The notes under the pieces were generated by a model. That model was not told where the DNA came from, ran no database searches, and saw only the letters and a list, made by a program, of their open reading frames with translations. A stretch of 64,000 nt of DNA from a virus. This document shows, in pieces, positions 24,694 through 33,496 of this stretch; within the stretch, counting starts at the first letter, position 1, and the number at the start of each line of letters is the position of its first letter. Position numbers and translations under genes: made by a program. The stretch is taken from positions 25,382-89,381 of the IMG/VR virus record IMGVR_UViG_3300008113_000084; one strand, 5' to 3'.

Positions 24694-26820
24694 CTAATGC
24701 AGGTCTATTGTATGGTCGAATAAGTGTCCAATGTTCTTCTCGTGAGTTACCACGAGAATCTGCACACCGTTAGAGGCTGAAAATTGTTTTAATCGGTCAA
24801 AGGCTTTCTCCAACGCGCCCAGGTTAGCCTCGTCCAAACCCACCGTGGGCTCGTCAAGGCAAAGTAAACCCAAGTTAGCAGCGAAAGTGGAATTAACAGC
24901 CAACCTGTAGGCGATGGTCAGGATAACCTTTTGACCGCCCGACAACCTGGCTGCTGGTACTTTCTTAGACCCAAAATTCGCTGTGAATGATAGGTCTTGC
25001 TCTAACTCTATATTAAACGGAACGCCAATCTGAGCCAATGTGTTATTTAGCTCTGTGACAACCTTAGCCATGTACTTGTACGACAGCACCATAGGAAGCG
25101 CGTTGTACTTGAATACCTTTTTAAGGTTGTCAATGCGCTCGTTCCAAGAGTCGTGCAGCGCTGCGAGGCTGAGCTGGTTGCGCGCCGCTTCTATCTTTTG
25201 ATTGCAATTTTTGACCTCAGCTTCAGACAGGGCAATGTCCGTCTTCAGCTTCTGGATGCGCGACTTGGTGATTTTCAGCTCGGAAATCACGGTGTTTGCC
25301 GAGTTGACGCTGCTCTCGTCCAGGTCGGAGTAGCCCTTCAGCTCATCCAATTCCTTCTGCATTTCAGCTGTCTGGTGGTCCAGAGAGGTGCCAAGCCTGC
25401 CGCCCAAGACATCCAGGGCGTTGATTTTGTTACCAGTGGCGACGAACGAATCTTTCAGGATTTTCTTCTTTTCCAGTATTCCCTTGGCCTCGTCCCTGGA
25501 GACGGAGGGTTGGGCCACCTCAACCAGATCGGCCAGAGTTTTGTTGGCTGTCTCCAGTCGCTTGACGAAGTTGGTCTTCCAAGCCAGGTGCAGCACCTTC
25601 TTCTTGTCAAATGCCGCCGTGCTGGCGATCTGCTCCGTCAAGGCCGTGATGCTGTCGGACAGAGCCAGCAGCTCCTCCTTGGCCTCAAGCCACTTGTCCT
25701 TCAGGTTGCTGGCTGGAGTACCGCAGGTGGGACAGCTGGCTGACTCGTCCTCTGGGTTGATGGACGAGATGAACTGGTTGTGTTGGCGCTGCTTGAACTT
25801 CAAGCTGTCCAGAGTCAGGGTCACGGACTCCAAGTCCGTCAGGTAGTCGTAGGGTTGCTGGGGTTCTGGATTCAGCAGCTTCTCGGCCTCCAGGATGTTC
25901 AGGGCCTTCTGGGCCTGCTGCTGCTGGTGGAGGTAGCTGTCGTACTTGATCCACAGCGCCTCGACTTTCAAAGCCTCCTCAGCTGACGGCTCGATCTGGT
26001 CTATGGCGTCATGCAAAGCCAGCAGCTCATCGGTGAGCTCCTGGGTCTTGGCATCGTGCTCCGTCTTATCCTGCTCCAGCTTTTTGATCGCCTCCAGTCG
26101 GCTGGCTACAGAGTTCTCCAGCTTTACCTTTCTTGCCCACAGGCTGACGATGTTGCTGTACTGCAAAATTTCAGAGTCGAGATCGGTCTCGGAAGGCAGT
26201 GCTTCCAGGGCAGTCGTGAGGTCCTTGACAGCCTGCACCGCCTTGCTGAAATTGTCGTTAAGCTCCTGGAGGTTCTGCGAGGCGATGCCGACGGTGGACA
26301 GCTTGAGGCTGCCGTCAGACAGGTTGTCGCCAATCTTGTTCAGCTGCTCAATCTTGAACAGCTTCTGGAAAGCCGAGATTCGCTTCGCTGCCGACAGCGC
26401 CAGAGGACCAAAGTTGTCCCACTGCTCGACGAAAACGTATTGCCCGAGAATCTCCTTGTCTACCTCCAGGATGTGCAGCAGCTTCTCCAACACTTCCTTG
26501 TCCGAGGTGTATATCTTGTCGTTGACAAACAGCTGGCGGTCCACGGGCTCCAGCCGACGTAGCAGCCGCAGGTCCTGGCTGTTGTGTGAGAAGTGCAGGT
26601 CCACACTGCACTCTCCGCCGTCGGTGTTCAAGGAGATGTTCTCGGCTGCCTTGCCCGCATTCCTGCCGAAGTCGCCAGTCAAAGCGCCGTAGACGGCGTT
26701 TAGGATGTTTGACTTTCCCGAACCGTTAGGACCGACGATGACGTTCAGACCCTTCTGGAACTCGACGGTCCTGCTGATGTGCTGGCAGAAGTTGCGCAGT
26801 TTTACCTTCTTAAGAAACAT
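24694..26820 (-). CDS. SbcC/gp46-like recombination ATPase
   Basis: 708 aa. ABC-type SMC-like ATPase: Walker A VGPNGSGKSNIL (about 29-40), long coiled coil (about 190-620) broken by a CPTCG zinc hook (about 365), ABC signature ARLSGGQKV and Walker B LLCLDEPTVGLD near the C-terminus. With the SbcD-like nuclease upstream it forms a Mre11/Rad50-type complex that trims DNA ends and supports recombination, as T4 gp46/gp47 do. The two genes overlap by eleven bases. Confidence 0.92.
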   Translation of the reverse strand: MFLKKVKLRNFCQHISRTVEFQKGLNVIVGPNGSGKSNILNAVYGALTGDFGRNAGKAAENISLNTDGGECSVDLHFSHNSQDLRLLRRLEPVDRQLFVNDKIYTSDKEVLEKLLHILEVDKEILGQYVFVEQWDNFGPLALSAAKRISAFQKLFKIEQLNKIGDNLSDGSLKLSTVGIASQNLQELNDNFSKAVQAVKDLTTALEALPSETDLDSEILQYSNIVSLWARKVKLENSVASRLEAIKKLEQDKTEHDAKTQELTDELLALHDAIDQIEPSAEEALKVEALWIKYDSYLHQQQQAQKALNILEAEKLLNPEPQQPYDYLTDLESVTLTLDSLKFKQRQHNQFISSINPEDESASCPTCGTPASNLKDKWLEAKEELLALSDSITALTEQIASTAAFDKKKVLHLAWKTNFVKRLETANKTLADLVEVAQPSVSRDEAKGILEKKKILKDSFVATGNKINALDVLGGRLGTSLDHQTAEMQKELDELKGYSDLDESSVNSANTVISELKITKSRIQKLKTDIALSEAEVKNCNQKIEAARNQLSLAALHDSWNERIDNLKKVFKYNALPMVLSYKYMAKVVTELNNTLAQIGVPFNIELEQDLSFTANFGSKKVPAARLSGGQKVILTIAYRLAVNSTFAANLGLLCLDEPTVGLDEANLGALEKAFDRLKQFSASNGVQILVVTHEKNIGHLFDHTIDLH

Positions 26821-27946
26821 TGGCTACTCCCTGTAAATGCTCGTTGCGCATCTCTAACAGCTCCTGCTCGACATTTCCTGAATTGAAGATGCGCACGGCA
26901 TCCTTGTGGGCGACAGTGCTTTCGGAGAACCCTGTCTGTTCCACGCATTCAGATATGTCAACAAGCTCTTGTATGTGTTTACGTTCCACAGCTGCCGTGA
27001 CTTCACTTGAGTTGAAGTCAGTCGGAATGATTTCGTAATTCCAGTTGCGGAACTTGTCACACAGCAAGTCGTAAGCGTTAGGAATGTTGTTTTGATATCG
27101 CACACATACCAGCGGAGTGGCTATGTGTTCTGGCAAATCCCTGTGCGGCCATTCGATCAGTAAGTCCTCGTTAGTCAGGTTCATCAGTATGTCAAAATGC
27201 TTTTCAGACTTGAGCTCAAATAGAGCGAATGGCCTAGTCTTAAGACGATACTGAGTCCAACTAAGATCACTGTTCAAAATGAATATGAACTTGTGAGGAG
27301 GCTCATTAGTCGCCTGCATATTAATGGAGCCAGAAGACAAACACTCTGTGCCGTCTATGCGCAGAATCTCAGTCTTGTGGTAATCGCCAGTGTAGATAAC
27401 CTTGGCGAAAGCGGCGTTTTTGAACATAAAGTTCTCGTCGCTTTTCTTTATAAAGTCAGCCCATACCTGGTGCGTCACGTATAGGTCAAAGCGGTCCTTG
27501 CCTGCATAAGAGTGCATGACGCGACACTGATCGGCAAAGCGGTTGCCTGAGAACTCGATGTCTTGACCGACGACACGAAGACCCTGTATCTCAAACTCCT
27601 TGAACGGCTGGGAAGTCTTGAAGCTGTCAATATGGACGGCGTTGGAGCACAAGCTCATCCACGGAACTTCTGACAGCTCATGCTGGCCTTGCACGTAGAA
27701 AACAGGAATGCCGACGCGCTCCAACCGTTTCATCTGCTCAAAGCAGAATACGACAGACTCACTGGGCGGCTGTTTGATGTCGAAAAGATCGCCAGCAGCA
27801 ATTAGAGGAACATCCAGCTTTATGCAAAGATCAACGATCTGTTGCAGAGAGTAATAAGAATCCCTGTGAACATTTGGATGTTTCTTCCAAGAAAAAGGAC
27901 TCAGATGCCAATCGGACGTCAGCACCAGCAGGGGTTTTACAGCCAT
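26810..27946 (-). CDS. SbcD/gp47-like exonuclease subunit
   Basis: 378 aa from the ATG at 27946 (AGGAGA upstream). Metallophosphoesterase motifs: SDWHLS, AGDLFD, GQHE and TGDYHK supply the metal-binding Asp, His and Asn-position residues (Gln in GQHE where GNHE is usual). Nuclease subunit of the end-processing complex with the SbcC-like protein. First gene of the minus-strand block, divergent from the csrA gene; the 75-base gap must hold both promoters. Confidence 0.9.
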   Translation of the reverse strand: MAVKPLLVLTSDWHLSPFSWKKHPNVHRDSYYSLQQIVDLCIKLDVPLIAAGDLFDIKQPPSESVVFCFEQMKRLERVGIPVFYVQGQHELSEVPWMSLCSNAVHIDSFKTSQPFKEFEIQGLRVVGQDIEFSGNRFADQCRVMHSYAGKDRFDLYVTHQVWADFIKKSDENFMFKNAAFAKVIYTGDYHKTEILRIDGTECLSSGSINMQATNEPPHKFIFILNSDLSWTQYRLKTRPFALFELKSEKHFDILMNLTNEDLLIEWPHRDLPEHIATPLVCVRYQNNIPNAYDLLCDKFRNWNYEIIPTDFNSSEVTAAVERKHIQELVDISECVEQTGFSESTVAHKDAVRIFNSGNVEQELLEMRNEHLQGVANVS

Positions 27947-27962
27947 AAATCTTTCTCCTGGG

Positions 27963-27990
27963 TTGAAGTGCTGATGCGGGTCTATACAAT
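27963..27990 (+). promoter_or_regulatory. Possible sigma70-type promoter for csrA
   Basis: TTGAAG, a 16-base spacer, then TACAAT, about 30 bases before the csrA ATG and pointing to it. The match to TTGACA/TATAAT is four and five of six. No other promoter candidate for the two plus-strand genes is visible in this gap. Confidence 0.4.
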
Positions 27991-28021
27991 GTCCCAAGAG
28001 GCACGTTGAAAGGAGTTCAAA

Positions 28022-28201
28022 ATGCTCGTTGTGACGCGGAGACCTAAAGAGATTATCAGAATAAATGAGAACATAGTTGTAGAGGTTTTAATCATCAACA
28101 ATGGAAGTGTCAAGATAGGCATACAGGCTCCAAAAGATATACCGGTGATGCGTGGTGAATTAAGAGGTTCGTGCAGAAAGACTAGAAAGGATAGCGAATA
28201 A
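28022..28201 (+). CDS. csrA: CsrA/RsmA-family RNA-binding regulator
   Basis: 59 aa, usual CsrA length. Begins MLVVTRRPKEIIRINENI (CsrA N-terminal strand with the RNA-contacting LTRR-type motif), continues with VKIGIQAPKDIPVMRGEL, which matches the GIxAPKxxxVxREE core; the key Val and Arg are kept but the first Glu is Gly. The C-terminal helix is replaced by a basic tail (CRKTRKDSE). AGGAG lies six bases upstream. CsrA dimers bind GGA motifs in mRNA leaders to block or stabilise translation. The stop overlaps the next ATG (TAATG), so the two genes are coupled. Confidence 0.88.
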   Translation: MLVVTRRPKEIIRINENIVVEVLIINNGSVKIGIQAPKDIPVMRGELRGSCRKTRKDSE

Positions 28202-28833
28202 TGTCAATCAAGTGCGCTGTTGTCGTGAGTCATCCTGCTGGCGGCGGCAGTCTTATCGCTAAGACGCTTATGGCCATGGGCTTCAAAACTCCAGGCATTC
28301 CGTCAGACGAAACCAACGACTGGAACCTGGTGGCTGTCAATCAGATCATGTGCGACAGAGCGCACAAACCAAAGATATCCCTAGGCATGGCCAAGCACGC
28401 CATGGAGCCTATGACGGGATACATCGACGACAAGATCAAAGAGGGCCAAAACTGGATCATGCACGATCCAATGCTGTGCATGACATTTTTCGAGTTCGCG
28501 CAGCTGCTGAAGGAAAAGGGAGTAGACTACAAAATAATAATAGCCCTGCGTAAGCCCCACTACAGCGCGCTGGAAATTGTCAGGTCAGACAAAGAATGGA
28601 CGCTTGAAGAAGCCTCCAGCCTGTTGGGAAAATACATCGTAGCCAGGTCTCTAAACACAGACCGCTTCTATCTGGAGAACAAAGAAGACGTGTCGCGTGT
28701 GCTGCATCTGGACGTCAACAGTCTGCTGGACGACACAGACAAGGCAGTAGAGCTGTTGGCTACAGAAATTGGCGTCGAGCTGACTGACGAGGCTAAGGAA
28801 GCAATTGGAAAGCTGCTCAAGCCTGCGTCTTGA
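28201..28833 (+). CDS. Sulfotransferase-like P-loop protein
   Basis: 210 aa. The N-terminal strand and loop VVVSHPAGGGSLIAKTLMAMG match the phosphosulfate-binding loop of sulfotransferases; a second typical segment IIIALRKPHYSALEI is near residue 117. Would transfer sulfate from PAPS to a sugar or other acceptor. Translationally coupled to csrA, and its 3' end overlaps the facing hldE gene by 17 bases. The family call is by pattern and needs a profile search; a kinase-like P-loop protein is the alternative. Confidence 0.6.
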   Translation: MSIKCAVVVSHPAGGGSLIAKTLMAMGFKTPGIPSDETNDWNLVAVNQIMCDRAHKPKISLGMAKHAMEPMTGYIDDKIKEGQNWIMHDPMLCMTFFEFAQLLKEKGVDYKIIIALRKPHYSALEIVRSDKEWTLEEASSLLGKYIVARSLNTDRFYLENKEDVSRVLHLDVNSLLDDTDKAVELLATEIGVELTDEAKEAIGKLLKPAS

Positions 28834-30274
28834 CGCCTTCAGCCGTTCTGGTGGTAGACATGTCAGGAACCATGTCTACCAGCATCAGCTGACCGCCGCT
28901 GTTCACAACGAACTCTGCGCCAGGAACAACAGAAGACACGTACTCGGAACCCTTGACAAGGATGTCCGGTTTGACCGCCTCGATCAGAGGCACCAGCTCT
29001 TCCTGCTCAAATGTGACAACGGCATCAACGCACTCCAGGGCCGCAACCATACGCGCCCTGTTGGCAGCGCCGACAAACGGCCTGCCTTCCCCTTTGAGTG
29101 CCTTGATGCTGGCGTCGCTATTCACACCAACGAGAAGATAGCCACCAGCGAATTTAGCCTGCTCGAGCAGATGCACGTGGCCTGCGTGCAATAGGTCGAA
29201 GCAGCCGTTGGCGAATACAATCTTCTCGTTGGTAGATCGGAGTTGCTGCGCCCAAGACAGCGCAGCCTGCTGAGACATCAGCTTGGACAGAGAGCTAACC
29301 TGCGTGGGTCGGGCCATAAACAGGTCCAGCTCCATGCGGTGAACAACAGTAGTGCCAGGCTTGGACACAGCCAAAGCGCTGGCCGCGTTGGCAAAGACGA
29401 TAGCGTCCCGAATCGAGCGGCCCTCGCAGATGGCTACAGACAGCGCGGCTATAAAAGTATCTCCAGCTCCTATGACGTCTGTCTTGCAGGTTGTGAAGGC
29501 AGGCAAGCTGCCAGCCGTTTTGGTGTTGTTGTCGTACCAGCTGCAACCGTTTTGCGCCCGAGTTACCACGGCCAGGGACAGGTTGGGCAGACGCTGCGCC
29601 AACTGCGCGGCAAGAGACTCGCAAGCGGAGTCGCTTTTGGAAGACACGGCTCTGGCATCGACACCAAGCACAGCACAAGCCTCGTTGAAATTGGGCGTGA
29701 TACAGTCGGCGCTGTGCCAGTCCAGCATGCCCGACGGCTTGGCGTCTACGAACAGAAAAATATTGGGGTGGCTTGAGCGTATATCCTGTAGGGCCTGGCG
29801 CAGCTCTGGGCTGACAGCTCCCTTGGCGTAATCAGAAACAATGATGGCCTTGATGTCCCTGCTAACGCTTCTGAGCTTGAACAGAACATTCTCCTGAAAC
29901 TTGCCGTAAGTGGGCGAGGCGTCTGCCCGCATCTCTCTGTCGGTGCGCAGCACCTGGTAGCCTCCGACCATAATGCGCGTCTTGACAGATGTGTGGTACT
30001 CAGACAGCGTCGTAACATCTGTCGAGACATTCATAGTGTCGAGGCTGAATGTCAGGCGCTTGGCTTCGGGGTCAGCTCCGACCGGCGAGAACAGGATAAC
30101 GGGGCTGTTGAGAGCCTGGATCGACGAAGCGACGTGGGCGGCACCGCCTGGGCAAAACATCTCGTACTTGGTGGTGACGACAGGAACGGGGGCCTCTGGC
30201 GATATCCTGTGTACGTCGCCGTGGACGTAGTGATCCAGGATGGAGTCGCCGACAACCGCGATAATGGTAGACAC
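28817..30274 (-). CDS. hldE: Bifunctional heptose kinase/adenylyltransferase HldE
   Basis: 485 aa, full length. N-terminal PfkB/ribokinase domain (about 1-320): GDSILDHYVHGD, CPGGAAHVASSIQAL, and catalytic DVIGAGDTFIAAL. C-terminal cytidylyltransferase-like domain (about 345-475): FANGCFDLLHAGHVHLLEQA with the HxGH motif, VGVNSDASIKALKG. Phosphorylates heptose-7-phosphate and adenylates heptose-1-phosphate, giving ADP-heptose, the donor used by LPS heptosyltransferases. The GT9-containing protein at 61762-63780 is a plausible user. Confidence 0.93.
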   Translation of the reverse strand: MSTIIAVVGDSILDHYVHGDVHRISPEAPVPVVTTKYEMFCPGGAAHVASSIQALNSPVILFSPVGADPEAKRLTFSLDTMNVSTDVTTLSEYHTSVKTRIMVGGYQVLRTDREMRADASPTYGKFQENVLFKLRSVSRDIKAIIVSDYAKGAVSPELRQALQDIRSSHPNIFLFVDAKPSGMLDWHSADCITPNFNEACAVLGVDARAVSSKSDSACESLAAQLAQRLPNLSLAVVTRAQNGCSWYDNNTKTAGSLPAFTTCKTDVIGAGDTFIAALSVAICEGRSIRDAIVFANAASALAVSKPGTTVVHRMELDLFMARPTQVSSLSKLMSQQAALSWAQQLRSTNEKIVFANGCFDLLHAGHVHLLEQAKFAGGYLLVGVNSDASIKALKGEGRPFVGAANRARMVAALECVDAVVTFEQEELVPLIEAVKPDILVKGSEYVSSVVPGAEFVVNSGGQLMLVDMVPDMSTTRTAEGVKTQA

Positions 30275-30286
30275 GTCAGTCCTTTC

Positions 30287-30463
30287 TCAGCTGTCGCCGC
30301 CGTCGCATTTGAAAACTCTTGGGGTTCTTTCCCTGGAGTTCGAGTCGCTACAGTTGCCACAAATCCTGTTGGCGGTCATGTCGTACGACTTGAACTTCTT
30401 GCCACACTTCAAACAGTTGCGCTCACCTGGCTTTCTGTTGGGAAAATACCCTTTGTCTTTCAT
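30287..30463 (-). CDS. Small zinc-ribbon protein, 58 aa
   Basis: Short gene with CLKC-x(15)-CGNC, a clear zinc ribbon, plus a basic N-terminus (KDKGYFPNRKPGER) and a C-terminal Cys. The ATG at 30463 follows the stop of the upstream gene by 12 bases, with GAGG ten bases before it. Probably binds nucleic acid or a protein partner; function unknown. Confidence 0.65.
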   Translation of the reverse strand: MKDKGYFPNRKPGERNCLKCGKKFKSYDMTANRICGNCSDSNSRERTPRVFKCDGGDS

Positions 30464-30475
30464 TCCTTGGGAACC

Positions 30476-30922
30476 TCAGTCGGACAAGTCATCGGCGTCC
30501 TCTGACTCGTCGTGCGCAGCAAACAGCCTGCCCCCAAGCCCGTCTTTGCGCTTTCGGTTCCTGCAAAACTTCTCAAGCATCACGGAAGCGTCCTTGTAGT
30601 TCTTGAACTCCGTGAGCGTGAAAGTCACTTCAGGATCACCGACGGCCTTGGCGTAGGGCTCAGTCCAAGCGTCCGCTCTTGTATGCTGCCATCTACTGTT
30701 AAATATTTCAAGAACATCTATTGCTTCTTGATATGTGTAAGTCTGTTCATCAAGCGGAAACGTTTTAAGCTTAATAAACACATATATTTCCCTGTCGTCT
30801 TTAACTTGGCCGTAGTTTACTTTGACATCCTGGTCTGACGGCAGATAAGGAATATGAGGAACAACCACTTTAAACTGTCGTCCCTTGAAGTTCTTGAGGA
30901 AGTCTTCAATAGATGGCTGCAT
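30476..30922 (-). CDS. Hypothetical protein, 148 aa
   Basis: The start is taken as the ATG at 30922, since the region just upstream is a terminator and its T-run. The protein has a beta-rich centre (KVVVPHIPYLPSDQDVKV) and an acidic C-terminus (ESEDADDLSD). No family recognised. Confidence 0.55.
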   Translation of the reverse strand: MQPSIEDFLKNFKGRQFKVVVPHIPYLPSDQDVKVNYGQVKDDREIYVFIKLKTFPLDEQTYTYQEAIDVLEIFNSRWQHTRADAWTEPYAKAVGDPEVTFTLTEFKNYKDASVMLEKFCRNRKRKDGLGGRLFAAHDESEDADDLSD

Positions 30923-30933
30923 AAGCTGACCCA

Positions 30934-30970
30934 TAAAAAAATAGGCTTGAGTTTGTCGTCTCAAGCCTAT
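30934..30970 (-). terminator. Rho-independent terminator
   Basis: An 11 bp perfect stem (ATAGGCTTGAG / CTCAAGCCTAT) followed on the minus strand by seven T residues, just after the gene at 30978-31283. Confidence 0.9.
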
Positions 30971-30977
30971 AGGTGGA

Positions 30978-31283
30978 TCACTTTGTTGTCAAAAGTTTAC
31001 TGCGAATAGCTTCTACAACTTTGTTAATACCCGAACTGTTTGGCACATCCGCTCTCAAGTTAGGCTCGTCGTAAATGCCCAGGTGAGCCAGAAGGTTCTT
31101 CAAAAATATCATGTCATAGTACAGCTCAACCAGATACTTCTCTGACTGGGCTGAACCAATGGTGACATCAAAGTAAGAGCCTTTGAGCCGCTCCCGCATG
31201 TCGCTCAGTCGAGCAAAAGGATCAGCGAAATGTCGGCTAATCAGCGTCGGGTCGTCTGGGTTGTGGTCAACCGTCGTGCTCAT
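30978..31283 (-). CDS. Hypothetical protein, 101 aa
   Basis: The ATG at 31283 has GGAGG five bases upstream and lies inside the end of the previous gene. Helical protein with a conserved-looking segment SEKYLVELYYDMIFLKNLL. No family recognised. Confidence 0.6.
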   Translation of the reverse strand: MSTTVDHNPDDPTLISRHFADPFARLSDMRERLKGSYFDVTIGSAQSEKYLVELYYDMIFLKNLLAHLGIYDEPNLRADVPNSSGINKVVEAIRSKLLTTK

Positions 31284-32046
31284 TCGGGCCTCCGCTGCCG
31301 TAGAACTCCCCGAAGGATTTGAAACCTCGATCATTTTTTGTCTTTCTTTTCAGGAAGTAAACCAACTTCTTAGTGCCAGCGTTGGCGTTTAGAAAGTTGA
31401 ACGGGTACAGGCCGAAAACAAAAGCGGCCCTTACTTTGTTTCTTGACGCCAGGTTTGGCGTGAAGTCTTCCAAAGGCTCGAACGCCTCGGAGTCGCTGGC
31501 GATCAGATAGCGCGTCACAAGGCTGAAGCCCCCGTGAGAGGGCTCGAAGTAAACCAAGCTAAATCCACCTTTTATGTGTTTACGCCTAGTTAGTTTTCTA
31601 GACATAACTACAGCTGTTTGCAAGGCTTCTTTGTATAGCTTTATGCAATTCTTTACTGATTTGTTGCCATACCTAACCTTGCGATACATCGAGTAAAAGA
31701 TGTAGTTGTCTGACTTGAGCGTGCGCTTGAGCACCTCAGCAGCATATCGTCTAGACCAGCACCAAGGGCATGAGTAGAACTTGCAGGGTCGCAGCTGTTC
31801 GTTGGTCTTGTCAAACTTACCCAGGCTAGGTGGGCAGTTTCTCAGGTACTGCACCCTGACAGGCTTGTCGGTAAACATGCCGTACTTCATAAGCTTATAG
31901 GTTTTGACGCGCCACAGGCTGAGCACCTTGGCGATGCCCATGCGCAGCTCTCTTTTGCTGCGCATGGTTTTCTTGAATAGCGTTACAGACTTGCAACGGA
32001 AAAACGCGCTGCGACGAAAAGACGCCAGCTTGAACTCCACATCCAT
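31267..32046 (-). CDS. Hypothetical protein with CPWC motif, Rep-like look
   Basis: 259 aa, strongly basic. The segment CKFYSCPWCWSRRYAAEVLKR (about 88-108) resembles the zinc-binding part of some plasmid and phage replication initiators (CPxC...RR), but the histidine-hydrophobic-histidine motif of HUH nucleases is not present. The central region has repeated aromatic and basic residues. Could bind DNA or RNA; identification as a Rep protein is not supported beyond the Cys motif. Confidence 0.55.
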   Translation of the reverse strand: MDVEFKLASFRRSAFFRCKSVTLFKKTMRSKRELRMGIAKVLSLWRVKTYKLMKYGMFTDKPVRVQYLRNCPPSLGKFDKTNEQLRPCKFYSCPWCWSRRYAAEVLKRTLKSDNYIFYSMYRKVRYGNKSVKNCIKLYKEALQTAVVMSRKLTRRKHIKGGFSLVYFEPSHGGFSLVTRYLIASDSEAFEPLEDFTPNLASRNKVRAAFVFGLYPFNFLNANAGTKKLVYFLKRKTKNDRGFKSFGEFYGSGGPNEHDG

Positions 32047-32090
32047 ACGGACCTCCGTGAAAGCCCAAGCTGGCGTCTTTGGAAAAGGCG

Positions 32091-32450
32091 TCAGGTTTGG
32101 GTCATCAGTTTTTTGACGTGTTCAATAAGGCTGTCCTCGTCAGAAGACAGGGCATGGATAGGATTGAAAAACTCAGTGACGTCCTGGTTGGACATCCTAT
32201 GCCAGGGACGAAACTGGTCGTCATCCCGCTCAGTCCTCACCCCGTGGCAGGAGCAGTGATCGAGATACTTGTACCAAAGCTCGCCATTACGATCCCTGGC
32301 AACAGCCTTACCGAAACCCTCCAAGAAGCCAGCGCTTTCGTACCAGTAGACTACCCAGACAAAGCTTTCGTCGCTGACAAGGTCTTCAAGAGTCAACGAG
32401 GAAGGACCCGCCTTGTGCAGGGCGGGTTTGGTCGAGGTAAGCATGTTCAC
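32091..32450 (-). CDS. Hypothetical protein, 119 aa
   Basis: Beta-rich with many aromatic residues (FVWVVYWYESAGFLEGFG) and a CSCHG segment. The ATG overlaps the stop of the upstream gene by four bases. No family recognised. Confidence 0.6.
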   Translation of the reverse strand: MNMLTSTKPALHKAGPSSLTLEDLVSDESFVWVVYWYESAGFLEGFGKAVARDRNGELWYKYLDHCSCHGVRTERDDDQFRPWHRMSNQDVTEFFNPIHALSSDEDSLIEHVKKLMTQT

Positions 32451-32722
32451 TCCTGGTTGAAGTCAGTCAAAACAAAGACAGGCGTTCCTTCTCCGACCCA
32501 GGCTGACGTGACGTTGAAAGACATGTACTCTTCCGCGTCTTCCTCGGTCATGCCGTCTCGTTTCATCAAGATAGCTACGCACTTGCTGTGGTCGTAAGCG
32601 ACGGTCTCGTGCTTAGAGGCCTGTACGCTGACGCCAATAATAGCGTCGTCAAATCCGTCCGCGAATAGAAGCTCTATACCTGTGTCTTCCGCGTACTCTT
32701 CAAGCTTTTGTCGCATGCTCAT
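32447..32722 (-). CDS. Conserved phage hypothetical protein, 91 aa
   Basis: The ATG at 32722 has GAGG nine bases upstream. The pattern AEDTGIELLFADGFDDAIIG, YDHSKCVAIL, DGMTEEDAEEYMSFNV and WVGEGTPVFV is a widespread small phage family of unknown function that I recognise from other large phages. Overlaps the next upstream gene by 23 bases. Confidence 0.75.
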   Translation of the reverse strand: MSMRQKLEEYAEDTGIELLFADGFDDAIIGVSVQASKHETVAYDHSKCVAILMKRDGMTEEDAEEYMSFNVTSAWVGEGTPVFVLTDFNQE

Positions 32723-32957
32723 GCTGTTGCGCCTCTTCTTCAGTGGGGTTAATGTGGGCAAGGGCTTGGTCTAGCAACTCGACAGCTTTGTTGAACCTGT
32801 CTGGGTCTAGCCCTACTTTGTCAAAGTCAGCAGCCACGACCTTCAAGTAATCTTTTACAACCGACAAGACGTCATGCGGAGTAACCTCTTCGCACAGACG
32901 CATGACTATCTCGTCCCACTTTTCAATCAAATGTTTAAAGTTATAACCCTTGCGCAT
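32700..32957 (-). CDS. Hypothetical helical protein, 85 aa
   Basis: Mostly helical with an acidic C-terminus (NPTEEEAQQHEHATKA). Overlaps both neighbours, so translation is likely coupled along 33396-32091. Function not recognised. Confidence 0.6.
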   Translation of the reverse strand: MRKGYNFKHLIEKWDEIVMRLCEEVTPHDVLSVVKDYLKVVAADFDKVGLDPDRFNKAVELLDQALAHINPTEEEAQQHEHATKA

Positions 32958-33396
32958 TCTTGTCCCTTTCGATAGCCAATAGCTCGGTCAGCTCTCGAAC
33001 TTTAGCAATCAACTTTGGAACTGCGTACTTGGCTTCACAGATAAACTCCATGTTGCGGTCGTAGCAGTCGTTTACGTCTGCCAACCTTGGAGACTGCAAC
33101 AAAGTGATGGCAACGCACTTGTCAGATGGATGTTCATAAATAAACCCGTTGTGTCGATAGCCTACGCCTGGGTCGGTAGAAATCCATCTTGCATTCATGC
33201 ACATGTCATCATCCCCAGCCCTGGGATACCACGGGCCTGGCGTTGTCTTGGAACAGAGCTTGTCAAGCATTGCGAGGTAATCTTCGTCAAGATTCTGCCG
33301 ATGATGCGAGACATCAACCTGTTTGTCTTCTTGCTCGTTGAGTCCTTTGAGAAGCTCTTCCAAATCGCCGTCAGTTAGATCGGAGTCAGAAGACAT
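32941..33396 (-). CDS. Ead/Ea22-like protein, 151 aa
   Basis: The ATG at 33396 has an excellent AAGGAGG site. The sequence TPGPWYPRAGDDD, CVAITLLQSPRLAD and FICEAKYAVPKLIAKVREL follows the pattern of Ead/Ea22-like phage proteins, which carry a TPGPW motif and an FIAxA...AVPxLL motif. Their function is unknown. The N-terminus is acidic and probably disordered. Confidence 0.7.
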   Translation of the reverse strand: MSSDSDLTDGDLEELLKGLNEQEDKQVDVSHHRQNLDEDYLAMLDKLCSKTTPGPWYPRAGDDDMCMNARWISTDPGVGYRHNGFIYEHPSDKCVAITLLQSPRLADVNDCYDRNMEFICEAKYAVPKLIAKVRELTELLAIERDKNAQGL

Positions 33397-33496
33397 CGGT
33401 GCCTCCTTATTTGTCAAGAAACTTATCTCGACAGTTCGTAAGACTTGATCTTAGGTACACGTTTTGAATCTGTTTCAGCTTTGCCTTCAAACTCAG

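Noticed and set aside
31267-32046. HUH-type replication initiator
   Set aside because: Only the CPWC-like motif fits; the His-hydrophobic-His and catalytic Tyr motifs could not be found.
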